From DASQDT01 sp036380435 (GTDB lineage: Bacteria > Acidobacteriota > Blastocatellia > Pyrinomonadales > Pyrinomonadaceae), in assembly GCA_036380435.1 (NCBI GenBank), contig DASVES010000474.1:1-28434 (forward strand): 28,434 nucleotides of DNA. The letters run 5' to 3'. Each line of letters starts with the position of its first letter. Positions within the stretch are counted from its first letter, which is position 1. The notes under the pieces were generated by a model, which saw only the letters and a program-made list of their open reading frames with translations, made no database searches and had not been told where the DNA came from. The position numbers and the translations under genes were made by a program. Shown in pieces: positions 1-9,842 of the stretch.

Positions 1-1
1 A

Positions 2-1036
2 AAGAACGACGCGCAGGACGCCTCGTCGCGTGGAAGCCGCGAGCAACTGGCCGAGCGCAAGGACGCGCTCGCCGACTCCGTTGGCAATCTTGAGCGCGAC
101 ATCGAGCAGAGCGCGCGCTCTCTCGGCGAGGGACGAAAGCAGGCCGCAAGGCAGTTGGGTGAGGCGGCGGAGTCGCTGCGTCGCGACCGCGTGGCCGAGC
201 GCATCCGCAATGGCAAGCGCGGACTCGAAAGCAACCAGCTCGAAGGGGCGCGCACTGAAGAGCGCGCCGTCGAGCGCAGCCTCAACGAGCTTGCGGAACG
301 ACTCCAGGCCGCCGAGCGCGCCGCCGGCCGCCCCTCCGGCCAGCAGAGCGGCGAAGAAGCGCTCGACCGCACGCGCCGCCTCGCCGACGACCTCGAATCT
401 CTGCGTCGTCGTCTCGACGACGCCAACGCACGACGCGGCGAAGGCCGCGACGGGCAGCAGCAACGACAGCAGGGAGGCCAGCAGCAGGCAGGCCAACAGC
501 AAGGCGGACAGCAGAAGGGTGGTCAACAGAAGGGCGGTCAGCAGTCGGGTGGACAAAAGGGCGGTCAATCGCGCGCCGGGCAACAACAGCAGGGCAGCCC
601 GTCGCAGTCGGGGCAACAGCCGGGCGGGCAGCCGGGGCAGGGCGAGCGGGGGCAGGCGGGCGAGCAGATGGGCGGCGTCGGGGGCGACGCACGTCAGCTC
701 GGCTCGGAGCTGCGCGAGCGTCTACGCGAGGCCGAAGATTTGCGTAGCGAGTGGGGCAGCACGAGCGGGATATCCGTGGGCAAGCTCGGCGCCGTCGTCG
801 AGCAGTTGCGGCGCATGGCCGACGGGCGGATGCAGGGCGACGCGCAGACGGCCGCCGCGCTCCGCGCGCAGGTGATCGAACCGCTCCGCCAGCTCGAACT
901 GGAGTTGAGCCGTCGCCTGCGCGAACAACTCGGGCGCACCAACCTGCGCCTGCACGACGAGGGCGCGGCGCCCGAACGCTATCGCAAGTCGGTCGAAGAG
1001 TATTACCGTCGCCTCTCGGGCGGCGGCCGGAGGTAA
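2..1036 (+). CDS. C-terminal part of a coiled-coil, Gln/Gly-rich protein (possibly DUF4175-like), 5' truncated
   Basis: The frame is open from the first bases of the window to TAA at 1034-1036, so about 344 C-terminal residues are visible and the start lies outside. The visible part is rich in Glu, Arg, Ala and Leu in a pattern typical of long helices or coiled coil. A low-complexity Gln/Gly/Lys tract (about 460-680) is made of short repeats of the QQKGG type, and another helical segment follows. No catalytic motif is visible. The DUF4159 gene begins 7 nt after the stop, with the Shine-Dalgarno GGAGG overlapping the end of this gene, so the two are probably co-transcribed. Large DUF4175-type membrane proteins with disordered Gln-rich regions and DUF4159 proteins often sit together in clusters of MoxR/DUF58/BatA type. 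That family assignment is inferred from context and composition. Confidence 0.6.
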   Translation, partial: KNDAQDASSRGSREQLAERKDALADSVGNLERDIEQSARSLGEGRKQAARQLGEAAESLRRDRVAERIRNGKRGLESNQLEGARTEERAVERSLNELAERLQAAERAAGRPSGQQSGEEALDRTRRLADDLESLRRRLDDANARRGEGRDGQQQRQQGGQQQAGQQQGGQQKGGQQKGGQQSGGQKGGQSRAGQQQQGSPSQSGQQPGGQPGQGERGQAGEQMGGVGGDARQLGSELRERLREAEDLRSEWGSTSGISVGKLGAVVEQLRRMADGRMQGDAQTAAALRAQVIEPLRQLELELSRRLREQLGRTNLRLHDEGAAPERYRKSVEEYYRRLSGGGRR

Positions 1037-1043
1037 ACAGCAA

Positions 1044-1943
1044 GTGGCGGGACGAAGACCACAAGGGCAGAGTCCGCACGACAGACTGCGACGCGCGCTG
1101 AAGTTAGCGCGACGCGCGGCGTTGCCCGTCGCGCTCGTGGCGCTGGTGTTGATGCCGGCCGCGGGTCAGCGGCGTCGGCGCGGCGGGGGCACTACGACGC
1201 CGCCGGAGTTGAGCGTCGCGGCCGAGCGGCCGAGGAACACGGAACTGCCCACGGACGGCCCCGCCGGCCCGGCCGGTGAGTTCACCTTCGCGCGCGCCAT
1301 CTACACCTCGCCGTTCTCCCCCTACTGGACGCGTTACGGCGGCTCCTGGACGGTCGATTACCCCGAGGCCGACAACCACTTCATCACGGGGATGCGCGAG
1401 TGGGCCGGCACCAATCTCAACATCACGCAGCGGCCCGAGGCCATCGAGCTTCTCGACGAACGGCTGTTCAACTACCCGTTCATCTATTTCGTCGAGCCGG
1501 GATTCATGGAGCTGTCGCCCGAGGAGGCGGCGCGTCTGCGCGAGTACATCCTGCGCGGCGGCTTCCTCTTCCTCGACGACTTCTGGGGCGAATCAGAGTG
1601 GCAGAACGTCCAGACGCAGTTGAAGAAGGTGCTCCCCGAATACGAGATCAAGGAGCTGCCGCTCACGCACCCGATACTGCACTCCTACCTCGACATCGAA
1701 GAGGTCGTGCAGGTGCCGAACATCTACAACGCGCAGCGCGGCATCACCGGCGAGAAGGGCGGCAACACGCCCTACTACATGGGCATCGAGGACAAGTCGG
1801 GCCGCCTCGTCGTCTTCATCTCGCGCAACTCCGACCTCGGCGACGCCTGGGAGTGGATCAACGACCCGCGCTACCCCGTCAAGTACGGCCTCGCGGCCTA
1901 CAGGATCGGCATCAACGTCGTCATCTACGCAATGAGCCACTGA
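1044..1943 (+). CDS. DUF4159 domain-containing protein
   Basis: A 299-aa protein starting at GTG 1044, supported by GGAGG at 1029-1033. The N-terminus is Arg-rich and followed by a hydrophobic stretch (about residues 24-41, ALPVALVALVLMPAAG), which looks like a signal peptide or membrane anchor, so the bulk is probably extracytoplasmic. The rest resembles DUF4159: an early FTFARAIY segment, then IYFVEPGFMELSPEEAARL and YILRGGFLFLDDFWG, which fit the glutamine-amidotransferase-like fold of the family. A YPVKYGLAAYRIGINVVIYAM segment ends the protein. The function of DUF4159 is not established; family members usually lie with large von Willebrand/BatA-type or DUF4175 membrane proteins, which agrees with the upstream neighbour. 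A foldback repeat follows the stop, which suggests the transcription unit ends here. Confidence 0.8.
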   Translation: MAGRRPQGQSPHDRLRRALKLARRAALPVALVALVLMPAAGQRRRRGGGTTTPPELSVAAERPRNTELPTDGPAGPAGEFTFARAIYTSPFSPYWTRYGGSWTVDYPEADNHFITGMREWAGTNLNITQRPEAIELLDERLFNYPFIYFVEPGFMELSPEEAARLREYILRGGFLFLDDFWGESEWQNVQTQLKKVLPEYEIKELPLTHPILHSYLDIEEVVQVPNIYNAQRGITGEKGGNTPYYMGIEDKSGRLVVFISRNSDLGDAWEWINDPRYPVKYGLAAYRIGINVVIYAMSH

Positions 1944-2013
1944 CGGCCGCGGCCCCTTCAGCCTTCCAAAGTTCTTAGACTGGCTCTCCGCTTGAGTGTC
2001 AGGCACGGCGGTT

Positions 2014-2148
2014 CACCGCGGAGGCGCGGAGGGCGCAAAGCGAAGGCAAAAGTAAAAAGACAAAAGGCAAAAGTGAAGAGGCTTTCTTACTTTTGCCTTT
2101 TGTCTTTTGCCCTTTGCCTTCCTCCGCGTCCTCTGCGCCTCCGCGGTG
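2014..2148. repeat. Nested foldback element (9-mer-like outer arms, heptamer inner arms)
   Basis: Outer arms 2014-2037 and 2121-2148 are inverted copies of a GCGGAGGCGC-type repeat (CACCGCGGAGGCGC against GCGCCTCCGCGGTG). Inside them, 2044-2080 (units such as GCAAAAG, TAAAAAG, ACAAAAG) and 2086-2120 (units such as CTTTTGC, CTTTTGT) form a second inverted pair with a period of 7. The element fills much of the 301-nt space between the DUF4159 gene and the sigma/GNAT gene. Apart from it, 1944-2013 and 2149-2244 show no recognisable feature. Confidence 0.8.
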
Positions 2149-2244
2149 AGTCCGACCCTCCACACACTCAAGTAAGTTTTTACGCACACGGTAATCTTTC
2201 CCCGCCCACCTGGCTCTTATCTTATAGAGACGGCAGATTTCGAC

Positions 2245-4113
2245 TTGAGGGACACGCGCGCACTCATCGACAGGGTCACCGCCGCGGACGCCCCGCACGC
2301 CGAGAGGCGCGAGGCGTTCGGCGAGCTGGTGTCGAGATTTCAGGACATGGCCTACGGCTGCGCCTACGCCGTGCTCGCCGACTCCTACCTCGCGGAGGAT
2401 GCCGCGCAGGAAGCCTTCATCACGGCGTGGCAGAAGCTCGGTCAGCTCCGCGAACCCGCCGCGTTCCCCGGCTGGCTCCGCCGCATCGTGCTCACGCAGT
2501 GCAACCGCATGACGCGGGGCAAGCGCCTCGTCTTCCTGCCGCTCGAAGCCGGCGCGCTTGTCTCCGCGGCCGAACCCGGCCCGCAGGACGCCGCCGAGAG
2601 TCGCGAGCTGCGCGCGAAGGTGCTCGCCGCCCTCAGGTCTCTGCCCGAAGGAGAGCGCATCACGACGACGCTCTTCTATGTGGGCGAGTACACGCAGGAA
2701 GACATCTGCGCGTTTCTGGAAGTGCCGCTCGCGACCGTGAGGAAGCGTCTCTTCACGGCGCGGCGACGGTTGAGGAGGAGCATGGTCGAGTCGTTCAAAG
2801 ACGGACTGCGCGACGAGCGCCCCTCCCGCGACGACTCTTTCGCCGAGATGGTGGGCGCGCGTCTGCGCCCGTTCGCCCAGACCGATTGGGAACTTTTGTC
2901 GGCGCTCGCCCACACGCAACCGGGCGCCGAAGCGCAGGCGAGCGACACGTGGCTCGCCGAACGCCGGCGGTTCGACGAGTCGCGCCGCGTCCGCCGGCAC
3001 TACGTGGCCGAGCACGCCGGGACGGGCCGTCCGCTCGGCTACGGCGCCGTCGAGCAGAGCGTCTACGGCCCGAGATACAGGCTGCATCTGGCGGCCGACC
3101 CGCGTCACCTGCGCGGCGGCGTCGGCCGTCTGCTGGTTGAGCGCCTCACCGCCGACCTGCGGGAGGTGAACGCCGTCACCGTCTCTCTGCGTGGCGACGC
3201 CTCGCGGCCCGAACTCCTCGCGCTGCTCGAAGGGCACGGCTTCGTCGAGACGAGCAGGGTGCTGGATTTACGTCTCAAGGTCTCGGACGCGCAAGACCTC
3301 GCGCCGCTCCTGCCGGTCGCTGAAGAGTTGGCCCGGCGTCGTGTACGTATCACGACTCTTGCCGAGGAGCGCAAGCGCGACCCCGACCATCTGGAAAAAC
3401 TCTACGAGCTGCGTTGCGCGGCGGAGCTGGACGACCCGGCGCGCTCGCCCTTAAGGCCGCCGGCCTTCGACCGCGAAGAGGCTGCGCTCTGGCTGCGTCT
3501 GCCCTACGTCCTGCCCGACGCCTACTTCATCGCCGTCCACGGCGACCAATACGTCGGCGTGTGCGACCTGAATCTGCGGGAGACGGCGCCGGGCGGCGTG
3601 ACGCACGGCTTCACGGGCGTCAGGCGCGAGTGGCGTCGGCAGAGAGTAGCCACGGCGCTCAAGGCGCGTGCCGTCGAGTACGCGCGTAGTCACGGCTACC
3701 GGACGGTGCGCGCCTTCAACAGTCCGGCGCACGGGGCCGTCCTCGCCCTGAACGAAAAAATCGGCTTCCGCCCGCGCCTGAGCCTCGTCACGCTGGAGAA
3801 GTGTTTGCGGGAAGTGAAGAAAGTCGAGCCGGCCCTGTACGACGCTTACGCCGGACGTTACCGCGGTGGCGACGACGGGCCGCGCCCGGATTTCGTTTTG
3901 ACCATCGCGAAAGAGGGCGAGCGTCTGACGGCCGAGTTCGTCGGGCAGAAGGTCGAGCTGTTCCCGGAGTCGGAGGCGAGCTTCTTTATCAAACATTTTT
4001 ACGGCGAAGTTGTTTTCGCCAGAGGCGACGACGGGCGGGTGACACACCTGCTCTGGCGCGAGCGCGGAGCGAACAACACCGCACGCGAGATGCGCGCCGC
4101 GAAGATTGATTGA
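2245..4113 (+). CDS. ECF-type sigma-70 factor fused to two GNAT-like domains and a DUF3471-like tail
   Basis: A 622-aa protein with a likely TTG start at 2245. Residues about 20-95 look like sigma region 2 (FGELVSRFQDMAYGCAY, then AEDAAQEAFITAWQKL and FPGWLRRIV). Residues about 130-185 look like region 4 with its helix-turn-helix (LPEGERITTTLFYVGEYTQ, then VPLATVRKRLFTARRRL). The middle holds a GNAT-like segment (about 255-350, LRGGVGRLLVERL) and a second, better one (about 380-515, YVGVCDLNL, then FTGVRREWRRQRVATALKA and LALNEKIGF). The C-terminus (about 525-622, ALYDAYAGRYRG, then FELFPESE-like and FFIKHFYGEVVF) resembles the DUF3471 beta domain. It could be a transcription regulator that senses a small molecule, or a GNAT enzyme that kept a DNA-binding module. 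The TTG start is the least certain point; an in-frame ATG at 2347 would remove part of region 2. Foldback repeats lie on both sides. Confidence 0.75.
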   Translation: MRDTRALIDRVTAADAPHAERREAFGELVSRFQDMAYGCAYAVLADSYLAEDAAQEAFITAWQKLGQLREPAAFPGWLRRIVLTQCNRMTRGKRLVFLPLEAGALVSAAEPGPQDAAESRELRAKVLAALRSLPEGERITTTLFYVGEYTQEDICAFLEVPLATVRKRLFTARRRLRRSMVESFKDGLRDERPSRDDSFAEMVGARLRPFAQTDWELLSALAHTQPGAEAQASDTWLAERRRFDESRRVRRHYVAEHAGTGRPLGYGAVEQSVYGPRYRLHLAADPRHLRGGVGRLLVERLTADLREVNAVTVSLRGDASRPELLALLEGHGFVETSRVLDLRLKVSDAQDLAPLLPVAEELARRRVRITTLAEERKRDPDHLEKLYELRCAAELDDPARSPLRPPAFDREEAALWLRLPYVLPDAYFIAVHGDQYVGVCDLNLRETAPGGVTHGFTGVRREWRRQRVATALKARAVEYARSHGYRTVRAFNSPAHGAVLALNEKIGFRPRLSLVTLEKCLREVKKVEPALYDAYAGRYRGGDDGPRPDFVLTIAKEGERLTAEFVGQKVELFPESEASFFIKHFYGEVVFARGDDGRVTHLLWRERGANNTAREMRAAKID

Positions 4114-4181
4114 GAGCGTTTATAGCCAGTTGCTATTGCGTGCGGTTAGATCGCTTTGAGTTGAATGTATGGCAAGTCAAC

Positions 4182-4210
4182 TCACCGCGGAGGCGCAGAG
4201 GACGCAGAGT
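4182..4210. repeat. Single copy of the GCGGAGGCGCAGAGGACGCAGAG-type repeat
   Basis: This sequence matches the outer arm of the 2014-2148 foldback (shared CACCGCGGAGGCGC core) but has no inverted partner nearby. It lies in the 176-nt gap before the cytochrome gene and may be a solitary or decayed half element. Confidence 0.6.
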
Positions 4211-4289
4211 TTACGCGGAGGGTTGACTTCGCTTTCACTCAAGTGAACATCACTCCAATACTCCGAACCACAGGCGGCTTCGGGAAGAC

Positions 4290-5492
4290 ATGGTTCTGAA
4301 GAGGGCTACGAAAATGCGTCTCCGGCTCCTGACAGTTTTGCTCTCCGTCACCGCCCTCGGCTCCGTCAGTTTTTCCGCGAAGAGCGAGCGGGGGACTGGT
4401 CTCCCTGACTTCGCGGCGACGCCCGCGCAGTCGCCCGCGCCTCAATCCCAGACGCGGCCCGCGCACGCGCAGGAGCAAGCGGCCGAACAGGTCTTCAAGA
4501 ACATACAGGTGTTGAAGGGCGTGCCGGCGTCGCAGATACAGCCGACGATGGCGTTTATCACCGGCGCGCTCGGCGTGCGTTGCAGCCACTGCCACACGTC
4601 GAGCGCCTTCGAGCGCGACGACAAGGCGACTAAGCAGACCGCCCGGCGGATGATGCGGATGGTGCTGGAGATCAACCGGGGAAATTTCGACGGCGCGGCG
4701 GCCGTGAGCTGCAACACCTGCCACCGGGGCCAGACCCGTCCGCAGTCCGTCCCCACGCTGGGCCGAAGCCTCTGGCTGCCGTCGGCCGCCGTGGCGAAGC
4801 CCGATGCGGCGGCGGCGGCGCTGCCCACCGTCGAACAGATTCTCGACAACTACGTGCGCGCGGCGGGGGGCCGGGAGGCGCTGGCAAAGATCACGTCGCG
4901 GGTCTTCAAAGGCTCGCGCGTCGGCGCCGACGGCGTGCTCGTGCCGGAGGAGGTGCAACAGAAGGCGCCGAACAAGCTGCTCGTCACAACCAGTTATCCC
5001 CAGATAGTTTTCCGTCGCGGGTTCGACGGCACGATGGGGTGGGCGCGCGACAGTCAGGGCGGAGGCGACATCGGCAAAGAGGAGCTGGCCGAGCTTGCGC
5101 GCGAGGCGGAGTTTTACAAGGAGGTCAGGCTGCGGGAGTTGTACGCCGGCATGAGCGTCGAGGGCAGGGCCACGGTGGGCGAGCGCGAGGCTTATGTCAT
5201 CGTGGCGACGACACGCGAGGGCGCTTCCGAAAAACTCTTCTTCGACACGCAGACCGGCCTGCTCGTGCGCAAGTACACGGAAATCAAGTTAGTCCTCGGC
5301 GCGTTTCCGACGCAGACGGACTACGAAGATTACCGGGAGGTTGACGGCGTCCGTGTGCCCTTCGTCATCCGCTGGTCGATACCGGGCCGCGCGTGGGGGC
5401 GGAAGATTGAGGAAGTGAAGACGAACGTACACATCGATGACGCGACCTTCAGACCCCCGGCCGCCGCGGGCGGCGAGCGACGGCCGCAGTAA
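4290..5492 (+). CDS. Diheme c-type cytochrome (photosynthetic reaction centre cytochrome c family-like) with a C-terminal beta domain
   Basis: A 400-aa protein starting at ATG 4290, with ATG 4314 as an alternative. The basic N-terminus followed by LRLLTVLLSVTALGSVSF is a signal peptide, so the protein is exported. Two heme c motifs, CSHCH (98-102) and CNTCH (141-145), sit in a small all-helical domain of the type annotated as photosynthetic reaction centre cytochrome c subunit, which is frequent in Acidobacteriota that have no photosynthesis. Met122 and other Met residues between the motifs could serve as axial ligands. Residues about 180-390 form a beta-rich region with alternating polar and hydrophobic residues (FDGTMGWARD, then EAYVIVATT and LFFDTQTGLLVRK), like LolA/outer-membrane lipoprotein carrier folds. 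Its role is probably periplasmic electron transfer, with an unknown partner. A hairpin follows the stop. Confidence 0.8.
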   Translation: MVLKRATKMRLRLLTVLLSVTALGSVSFSAKSERGTGLPDFAATPAQSPAPQSQTRPAHAQEQAAEQVFKNIQVLKGVPASQIQPTMAFITGALGVRCSHCHTSSAFERDDKATKQTARRMMRMVLEINRGNFDGAAAVSCNTCHRGQTRPQSVPTLGRSLWLPSAAVAKPDAAAAALPTVEQILDNYVRAAGGREALAKITSRVFKGSRVGADGVLVPEEVQQKAPNKLLVTTSYPQIVFRRGFDGTMGWARDSQGGGDIGKEELAELAREAEFYKEVRLRELYAGMSVEGRATVGEREAYVIVATTREGASEKLFFDTQTGLLVRKYTEIKLVLGAFPTQTDYEDYREVDGVRVPFVIRWSIPGRAWGRKIEEVKTNVHIDDATFRPPAAAGGERRPQ

Positions 5493-5520
5493 CTTTACTG
5501 AAAGACTCTCGACAACGCTT

Positions 5521-5554
5521 GAAGGGCCGCCCGGATAATTCCCGGCGGCCCTTC
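5521..5554. terminator. GC-rich hairpin after the cytochrome gene, possible terminator
   Basis: GAAGGGCCGCC (5521-5531) pairs exactly with GGCGGCCCTTC (5544-5554), and the stem can extend inward after one mismatch. It lies 28 nt after the cytochrome stop. No T-run follows on the + strand, so it would be an atypical intrinsic terminator or a transcript-end stabiliser. Confidence 0.5.
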
Positions 5555-5583
5555 GCACGTCTGTATCAGTTGCCGTCGCACAC

Positions 5584-5670
5584 AGTACCGCGAGCGGTAG
5601 CGAGCGGGTGTGGATGCGGCAGCGGCTCGTCTCGGGCGCGTCAGACCCGCTCGCTACCGCTCGCGGTACT
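5584..5670. repeat. Foldback with perfect 26-bp arms
   Basis: Arms at 5584-5609 (beginning AGTACCGCGAGCGGTAGCGA) and 5645-5670 are exact reverse complements over 26 bases, separated by a 35-nt loop. The arm is internally repetitive (GCGAGCGGTAGCGAGCGG). The element lies in the 392-nt gap 5493-5884. The rest of that gap (5671-5884) contains only a weak 6-bp hairpin at 5730-5745 (CAAAAG/CTTTTG) and no supported gene. Confidence 0.85.
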
Positions 5671-5884
5671 GATTTCAATGGCGCTCGCTCGTCGCACCCG
5701 ACGCGCCGAGTTTCGCGGGAGGTTGGAGACAAAAGAATACTTTTGTGTTTTACTTGTCGGGCACCCAATTCAATCTGGCCGGTGTCTCCCGAGTTCTACG
5801 GCCCTGACGGCGGCTTCCCTTGCGGAAGAATCTTTGAGGCCGGAGCCGGCGATGAGCCGACCGAATACCCGATAGGATCAATAT

Positions 5885-7401
5885 ATGGACAAGCAGAGTG
5901 CGCCCGACGAAGCGCGTGCGGCGGAAGCGACACAGCCCAGAATGGCGACGGGCAACGAAGGACTCGACAAGGTTCTGAACGGCGGCTTCCCCGCCAACCG
6001 CCTGTATCTCGTCGAAGGCGACCCCGGCACGGGCAAGACCACGCTCGCCTTGCAGTTCCTGCTCGAAGGCGCGCGCCGCGGCGAGCCGGTGCTCTACGTC
6101 ACCCTCTCCGAAACGAAGGAGGAGCTGACCGAAGTTGCCCACTCGCACGGCTGGTCGCTCGACGGCGTCACCATCTACGAGCTGATCGCCCCCGAAGAAA
6201 GTCTGAAGACCGAGACGCAGTACACGATTTTCCACCCGTCGGAGGTGGAGCTGGGCGAGACGACGCGGGCCGTCATCGACGAGGTGGAACGCCTCCAGCC
6301 GCGCCGCGCCGTCTTCGACTCGCTCTCCGAGATGCGCCTCCTCGCCCGCGACCCGCTCCGCTACCGGCGGCAGATACTCGCCCTCAAGCAGTTCTTCTCC
6401 GGCCGACAATGCACGGTGCTCCTGCTCGACGACCGCACCTCGACGAGTGGCGACCTTCAGGTGCAGTCAATCGCGCACGGCGTCCTCGCGCTCGAACAGA
6501 TGGCGATGGAGTACGGGGCCGAGCGCCGGCGCTTGCGCGTCGTCAAGCTGCGCGGCAGTCGCTATCGCGGCGGCTTTCACGACTTCAACATTCAGACGGG
6601 CGGCATCGAGGTCTATCCGCGTCTGGTGGCGGCCGATCACCGGCAGGCGTTCGTGCAGGAGTCCATCTCCAGCTCCGTGCCGGAACTCGACGCGCTGCTC
6701 GGCGGCGGCCTCGACCGCGGCACCAGCACGCTCGTCATCGGGCCAGCCGGCTGCGGTAAGTCGTCAATCTCGGCGCAGTTTCTCGCGTGCGCGGCCCGTC
6801 GGGGCGAATTCTCCGCCGCCTTCCTCTTCGACGAGAGCGCCAACATCCACATGGCGCGCGCCGCCGGACTCGGCGCCGACATGCGCTCCCACGTCGAAGA
6901 GGGCCGCATCCGCATCCAGCAAGTGGACCCGGCGGAACTCTCGCCCGGCGAGTTCGCGCACCGCGTGCGCCGCGTCGTCGAGACGGACGGCGCGCGCGTC
7001 GTCGTCATCGACAGTCTCAACGGCTACTTGCAGGCGATGCCCGACGAGCGTTTCCTGACCATCCACATGCACGAGCTTCTCACCTACCTCAACCAGCAGG
7101 GCGTGGTGACGCTCGTCGTGATGGCGCAACACGGCTTCATGGGCGACATGGCCACGCCCGTCGATGTCAGCTATCTGGCCGACACCGTCGTCATGCTGCG
7201 TTACTTCGAGGCGCGCGGGGCCGTGCGCCGGGCGATCTCCGTCGTCAAGAAGCGCACCGGCTTTCACGAAGACACCATCCGCGAGCTGCGCCTATCGTCG
7301 AAAGGGATAGAGGTCGGCGCGCCCCTGACGAAGTTTCACGGCGTGCTCACGGGCGTTCCGACCTACGTCGGCGAGAACGGCTCGTTGTCGAAGGAGGGCG
7401 A

Positions 7402-7405
<4 letters not shown>
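5885..7405 (+). CDS. KaiC-like double-domain RecA/RAD55-family ATPase
   Basis: A 506-aa protein with two KaiC domains. Domain 1 carries Walker A GDPGTGKT (45-52) and the acidic SETKEEL motif. Domain 2 carries Walker A GPAGCGKS (286-293) and FDESANI. The overall length and tandem layout match KaiC. In the segment equivalent to the cyanobacterial KaiC phosphorylation site, PVDVSYLADTVVML, Ser429 aligns by eye with Ser431 and Tyr430 replaces Thr432. KaiC-like proteins next to histidine kinases are common in non-cyanobacteria and are regarded as ATP-dependent signalling hubs. No KaiA or KaiB gene is visible here. The stop codon overlaps the TTG start of the downstream kinase, so the pair is co-translated. 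The start has AGGA at 5875-5878. Confidence 0.9.
7391..7397 (+). promoter_or_regulatory. Strong Shine-Dalgarno that fixes the TTG start of the histidine kinase
   Basis: AAGGAGG lies inside the 3' end of the KaiC-like gene, 4 nt before TTG 7402. That TTG overlaps the TGA stop (7403-7405), which supports translational coupling. Confidence 0.75.
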
Positions 7406-9072
<1,667 letters not shown>

Positions 9073-9118
9073 ATACACTCCCAACGCCTCTCGGTAACAG
9101 CAGCTCGGAGAACAGGTC

Positions 9119-9706
9119 ATGCGAAATAGAAAACAGGGAAGCAGACGCCGCGAGGGCGACGTGTTGAAGGGACTCGTGGCGGGCGTCGCCGGCGGTCTGG
9201 CCGCCGCCTTTGTGATGAATCAGTTTCAGTCCACGTGGGGCAAGCTAACGGAAGGGGTCGATAAGCCGCACGGCGCGCAGTCTCTCCAGCAAGGCTCCCC
9301 GGAGCACGGCGTCGGGCGCGAGTTGCGGGAGCAGGGCAGCGACGAGCAGCAGGACGACGCGACCGAGCGGGTGGCCAACGCCATCTCCACCGGCGTCTTC
9401 GATCACGAGCTGACGCGCGCCGAGAAGCGGCGGGCCGGCGCGGCCGTCCACTACGCGTTCGGCGTGACGACAGGGGCCATGTACGGCGCTTTGGCGGAAG
9501 TGGCTCCCGCGGTGACGACGGGCGCCGGCCTCCCGTTCGGCACGCTCGTCTGGGCCGCCGCCGACGAGGGTCTGGTGCCGGCGCTCGGCCTGTCGAAATC
9601 ACCGACCGAGTATCCGCTCTCGATCCACGCTTACGCCTTGGCCTCACACCTCGTCTTCGGGCTGACGGCCGAGATGGTGCGGCGCGGCGTGCGCGGCGTG
9701 ATCTGA
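9119..9706 (+). CDS. DUF1440/YagU-like small membrane protein
   Basis: A 195-aa protein with ATG 9119 preceded by GGAG at 9107-9110. A basic N-terminus is followed by a Gly/Ala-rich membrane helix (about residues 16-32, GLVAGVAGGLAAAFVMN). A hydrophilic segment with charged repeats comes next, and then two or three further hydrophobic segments (VHYAFGVTTGAMYGAL, LPFGTLVWAAADEGL and AYALASHLVFGLTAEM). The pattern resembles the YagU/DUF1440 family of inner-membrane proteins of unknown function. It lies 46 nt after the histidine kinase and could share its transcript. It is the last gene before the hydrogenase leader. Confidence 0.6.
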   Translation: MRNRKQGSRRREGDVLKGLVAGVAGGLAAAFVMNQFQSTWGKLTEGVDKPHGAQSLQQGSPEHGVGRELREQGSDEQQDDATERVANAISTGVFDHELTRAEKRRAGAAVHYAFGVTTGAMYGALAEVAPAVTTGAGLPFGTLVWAAADEGLVPALGLSKSPTEYPLSIHAYALASHLVFGLTAEMVRRGVRGVI

Positions 9707-9761
9707 AACGCGCAGACGAGAATAATGCAATAGTCTGTTGATAACTTTCAGGCACTCCGTA

Positions 9762-9837
9762 AACGCCGGGCGGCAATGTGCTGTAAGACACATTCGGGTC
9801 TCCTTCTAACTATTGACACGAAGGAAAACCCGGCGTT
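9762..9837. promoter_or_regulatory. Inverted repeat with internal hairpin in the hydrogenase leader
   Basis: AACGCCGGG (9762-9770) is the exact reverse complement of CCCGGCGTT (9829-9837). Between them, AATGTG (9775-9780) pairs with CACATT (9789-9794). It may be a terminator-like structure for the upstream unit or an operator region, because a promoter-like sequence overlaps its right half. Confidence 0.45.
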
Positions 9838-9842
9838 AAAGT
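9813..9842 (+). promoter_or_regulatory. Candidate sigma-70 promoter of the hydrogenase operon
   Basis: A perfect -35 hexamer TTGACA at 9813-9818 is followed, after 18 nt, by TAAAGT (9837-9842), a 4-of-6 match to the -10 consensus. A transcript from here would have a leader of roughly 370 nt before hhyS. The -10 is weak, so this is only a candidate. Confidence 0.35.

Noticed and set aside
1999..3237. A 412-codon minus-strand frame opposite the sigma/GNAT gene
   Set aside because: The opposite strand gives clear sigma and GNAT motifs, while this one has low-complexity composition and ends in the foldback.
5730..5745. CAAAAG/CTTTTG hairpin considered as an intrinsic terminator
   Set aside because: Only 6 bp, AT-rich, without a proper T-tract and far from the preceding gene.
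5519..5875. A 118-codon frame between the cytochrome and KaiC-like genes
   Set aside because: It runs through the hairpin and the 26-bp inverted repeat and has no coding-like composition or motif.
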